This document shows, in pieces, positions 60,636 through 64,000 of a stretch of DNA of 64,000 nucleotides. Source of the stretch: Cannabis sativa. Lineage: Eukaryota > Streptophyta > Magnoliopsida > Rosales > Cannabaceae. The stretch is taken from contig NC_083610.1 in assembly GCF_029168945.1 (NCBI RefSeq), positions 70,361,580 to 70,425,579 of the forward strand. Reading direction: 5' to 3'. The translations under genes were made by a program, and so were the position numbers. The notes beneath the pieces were generated by a model, which was not told the origin of the DNA, did not search any database, and saw only the letters and a program-made list of their open reading frames with translations. Every line of letters begins with the position of its first letter. The first letter of the stretch is position 1.

Positions 60636-61762
60636 CAGGGGCGGAGCTAGGATTAAATCCTTGGGGGGGCCAATTATTAAAATTTTATAGTTCAAACAAA
60701 ATATTTTTTATAATATGCACATTACAAATATTATTTATAAAGCATGTTTGGATATAAGTGTTTAATTACTAGTTATATTACATAGCTTAGTAATTACACT
60801 ATTATATTTAAAAATACACCATGCGTGGTAATTATATATGAAATTTTATGGTTTTATTTAGCAAAATAATTAGCATTTACATATAAAATTAATATTATTT
60901 AGTAATTAACATTTAACATAAAAGAATTTAGTAACAACACAAATAATTACAATAATTTTTTTGCAATATATATTATTAATTAATTAGTCAATACCTTCTT
61001 CTATTATTAAAAAAAGAAAAGAATCATATGTGTAAAAGTTTTAGATCATTTTGTATGGAACCTACAAGACAAGAATTATAATTTCTATTAAAAAATGGTT
61101 AATACAATTACAATTTTAAACTATGTGTTTTGTAAAAGTTACCGACTGAAACATCTGTTTTGTAAAATGACAAATTCAACTGTGTATTTTCTAAAATAGT
61201 ACACTGAGCTCAATTTTTGATATTTTTTTTTTATGTATATAATAAACTTGAAAAAAAAAATATAGCACGAATAAATGCAGAAAATATATCCAGTTTTGTC
61301 ATAATAACTCTAGATCAGATTATAATTAACTTTTATATTAATAAAAAATCAGTTCAGGGTACTATTTTGTACTATTTTAGAAAATATAATATCTAATTTA
61401 TCAATTAATAAAATAGAGAGTCTAATCAATAATTTTTGCAAAACACAAAGTCTAAAATAATATTTACCATTTAAAAAATATGTTACTTCAATGACCCCTT
61501 TTTAATTTAGAAAATTACAACAAAATGTCATTATTCATAATTATATTTTTTCATCTATACGTGTCAAAAGATCATTATTATAATTTTTATTGATATATAA
61601 TATAACATGTATCTTATAAGAGTAACCTTATAAATAAAGTAATGAAAACTAATAATTTATAGTTTCTCTAGTTTTACCTACATATATTACTAGTACTATA
61701 ATTTCATGAAAAGTTGTGGGGGGGCCATGGCCACCTAAGGTCATAGAATACCTCCGCCCCTG
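60636..61762. mobile_element. hAT element with perfect 8-bp target duplication
   Basis: Ends caggggcggagctagg and the inverse of acctccgcccctg. The target duplication catggggt is identical on both sides (60628-60635, 61763-61770). No transposase. Near-terminal G/C runs (ttgggggggcc, ggggggccatgg) are shared with the element at 62440. It carries a Mutator-type MITE at 61097. Confidence 0.9.
61097..61470. mobile_element. Mutator-type MITE, second copy of the 11417 family
   Basis: Ends ggttaataca and tatttaccat; inner blocks tttgtcataataactctaga and ttttgcaaaacacaaagtc match 11417-11789. The flanking 9-mer ttaaaaaat occurs on both sides (61088-61096, 61471-61479). More diverged than the first copy. 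Confidence 0.75.
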
Positions 61763-61770
61763 CATGGGGT

Positions 61771-62439
61771 CTTTTCGTACAATGTGTTATATTGTATTTT
61801 ATTGAATAGTATTTGCATTAGTATTAGTATTTTTTAATATAATAATATGTTTGGTATTGATTTGTATTAATAAATTGTGTAAAATTATGCTAACTTTACC
61901 ATAAACTCGACCCCAACCTTAGAATGGACCCATCTTCGGCCTCAGGCTACAAACCTCAACCTCGACCCTGACCCAGACCCGAACCCAGACCCCTTTCCCA
62001 TACTTGGGCCTTGACCCAAACTTGGGTCTAGGGTCTAAGTCGGGGTTTGGGCTTTGGGCTTCGGGCCTGGAACTGAGGTTGGGTTTGGGTTCGAGATTTG
62101 TGGGTCGAGGCAGGGTTTAGGTTTAGTTTGGAGGCAGGTCTGAGTTTGGGGTGTGCATTCGGGCCTAAGGCCGGGTCAGGGTCCGGGATCTAGGTCCAGG
62201 GTCCGGCTCGGGGTTTGGGTTGAGGTCTAGGGTTGGGTTCGAGTCCCCAACACTGGATATTTTTTAAATATTATAATACAAGCTAATACAAATCATTTGT
62301 CATGCATCAAATAATAAGGTTCGCATTGTATTAAAATTTATGGTCGTAATAATTACTACAATACAAAGTTCTATCAAAACATAGTGTTACTTGTTATTTA
62401 ATACAATACGACCTTTATACGACCTACCAAACTAGCCCA
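61771..62439. repeat. GGGTY-rich degenerate repeat block and flanks
   Basis: 61905-62250 is made of degenerate gggtt/gggtc units; the strand of the G-rich side switches near 62025 (c-rich accc before, g-rich gggt after). The sides are AT-rich with repeated attgtatt-type words and may belong to one old element in which both hAT copies landed. Confidence 0.7.
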
Positions 62440-63096
62440 CAGGGGCGGAGCTATATACAAGCTCACAGGGGCAGTGGCCCCCCCTGATTTTTTTTTAAAT
62501 ATATATGTATTGTATATGTTTAGTAAATTGTGTTTAGTAAGGCTTTTCATAAGTAATAATTGTAGGTATTAACTTATTAATCAACATCATATTCATATCT
62601 ATATTTATATTTAAATATATATTTAGAGTAATTTTATAAATTAAAATAAATTATTAAATGTATAATTATATTATACTATCTTTATTTATAGTATTTATTT
62701 AATATATAAGTTAGCTTAACATATCTTAATTTATTATTAAGAGTTCAAAAATAAGAATATTCATAAATTACTACTAGTGGATATATATATATATATATGG
62801 AACACTTTTTAATGAGTATATCTATATATTAGTTACTTAATTAAAAAAAGTGTCAAAATGTAGGGGCTTTTTTATTTTTACATTTCAAAACAGTTTTTTT
62901 TTTTCATTTTTTTTACAGAATTATACATAGAAATTCCTATTGCAGCTAGCGAATCAACCTAAAATATTAATATATATAAATATGATATTTTTTTTTCAAT
63001 TGAGGCACCACTTAAAAAAAATTACCAAAAATTCACATTGTTGCATACAACATTTAATATTGGCCCCCCTACAATTTTATTCTGTCTCCGCCCCTG
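62440..63096. mobile_element. hAT element, same family as 60636
   Basis: Ends caggggcggagctatata and the inverse of gtctccgcccctg. The possible 8-bp target duplication ctagccca/ccagccct agrees at 6 of 8 bases. Internal ggcccccc tracts as in the other copy. Non-coding; the short ORF at 62940-63131 is not convincing. Confidence 0.75.
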
Positions 63097-63301
63097 CCAG
63101 CCCTTATTGTGTTAAATTATACAATATTTAGTTCACAATAATGTTGTATTGTATTGTATTGTATTAATTAAGTTTCCTTAAAAAAAAATTTAAAAAAATA
63201 AAATATATCTGCATTCAAATTATGTCATATGTGATTTCCATCCCAACCTCAATTTCAAACCGATTTCAATCTCAACCTTACTACAATATTTATCTATCAG
63301 T

Positions 63302-63647
63302 TGTTGAAATATTAAATTTGATTTAATATAAATAATTTCTAAATTTTTCTTGTTGTTATACTAGAGTTTTCTTACAATTGCTAAAGTTTTTAGAGTCTTC
63401 AAATATTTAGTAAAATTCCTTTAAAAATCTTGAATTTCTAGAAATATTTCTTTCTAGTTAGTAATAGGGATGACCTAGATTACACTAGTAGTTAGTCTTT
63501 TAGTTATGTTTTTAAAATAATCCATAAGTCCTATAAATAGAGGTGTCTCCCCACCATTTTATACCAAGTTAAAAATTACACAAGTTGAGTTATAAAATAT
63601 AGCCTCTTCCAATGTAGTATTCTCTCCTACCCTTTTATTTCCTAACA
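63302..63647 (+). repeat. 5' LTR of a copia element
   Basis: Starts TGTTGAAAT and ends CCTAACA, with tataaata (63533-63540) inside as promoter box. A degenerate primer site tggtactagag (63651-63661, compare tggtatcagag) follows directly. The mate LTR is not in the window. Confidence 0.75.
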
Positions 63648-63686
63648 AAGTGGTACTAGAGTCAAGTTTGTGAAGAAAAATAAGAA

Positions 63687-63915
63687 ATGGAGGAATAATC
63701 CCCTTTCAAGTTCCAATGCTCACCAAAAGCAACTATGGCAATTAGAGTGTTACGATGAAAATGCTCTAGTAGAAGCATAAGATGAGTGGGATATTGTTGA
63801 AAAGGCTCATAAGGAGCAAGATGATGTGCTCTTTTCATGCCTTGAGGGATTCAAGAAATAGAGACAAGAAAGCTCTCTATCTCATCTATCAAGTGTTGGA
63901 TGAAGATGCATACGA
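63687..63915 (+). pseudogene. Start of copia gag, truncated
   Basis: After the primer site a degraded gag begins at ATG 63687. The best-preserved part reads RDSRNRDKKALYLIYQVLDE (63850-63909), typical of copia gag N-termini. Several stops precede it. Similarity ends near 63915; the remaining bases to 64000 are unassigned AT-rich sequence. Confidence 0.65.
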
Positions 63916-64000
63916 GAAGATCTTATTAGGACTTTATTAGTACTATATTTGGGTAGGTTTTTAAAGTGTTTTTTTTTAATAGTTTTAAATGTGTTTTGTG

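Noticed and set aside
61905..62250. Interstitial telomere
   Set aside because: Units are degenerate gggtt/gggtc mixes, not the TTTAGGG repeat, and the strand switches within the block.

Overview
This is a gene-poor, AT-rich stretch of a plant nuclear chromosome, and the organism is a eudicot. The evidence is a plastocyanin precursor with a chloroplast and thylakoid transit peptide, an FD-type flowering bZIP, a plant phospholipase D of the delta class, spliceosomal introns, and plant transposon families throughout. I cannot name the species from the sequence alone.

Four host genes are well supported. (1) A 14-exon major-facilitator transporter (tetracycline-resistance / hippocampus-abundant-transcript-like family) lies at 8735-15227 on the + strand. 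A second, very similar first exon sits about 4 kb upstream at 4749-4916. (2) A 10-exon phospholipase D delta lies at 31999-35885 (+) and contains one GC-AG intron. (3) A single-exon plastocyanin lies at 37770-38285 (-). (4) A 3-exon FD-like bZIP with the C-terminal SAP motif lies at 57771-58454 (-); its first intron appears to start with GA instead of GT. These genes have unrelated jobs (membrane transport, phospholipid signalling, photosynthetic electron transport, flowering) and nothing suggests they work as a unit.

Most of the rest is transposon-derived and often nested. From left to right: the 3' half of a Ty1/copia element with its 3' LTR (1-3749); MITEs and hAT-like elements around and inside the transporter gene (5.4-12.5 kb); a Harbinger-like MITE next to a copia remnant (16.4-17.5 kb); a Pack-MULE-like element with about 420-bp terminal inverted repeats carrying an antisense aspartyl-protease gene fragment (17758-19317); a long-TIR element split by a 2.85-kb gypsy solo LTR with a perfect 5-bp target duplication (19.5-23.7 kb); a complete miniature LTR element (TRIM, 24270-24681); and a dead LINE (25.9-31.0 kb).

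Between plastocyanin and FD lie a structurally complete but coding-dead copia element on the - strand (41280-46944) with a MITE inserted in its 3' LTR, two CACTA-like elements, a long (CT)n tract, a decayed gypsy gag/protease fragment (- strand), a CACTA-type MITE and a two-copy 569-bp tandem repeat. The right end holds two hAT elements of one family, a GGGTY-rich block, and the 5' LTR and start of another copia element.

I found no gene cluster or undescribed multi-gene system. The most unusual items are the Pack-MULE cargo, the duplicated first exon of the transporter, the non-GT donor of the FD gene, and a set of palindromic repeats with paired base changes inside the solo LTR.
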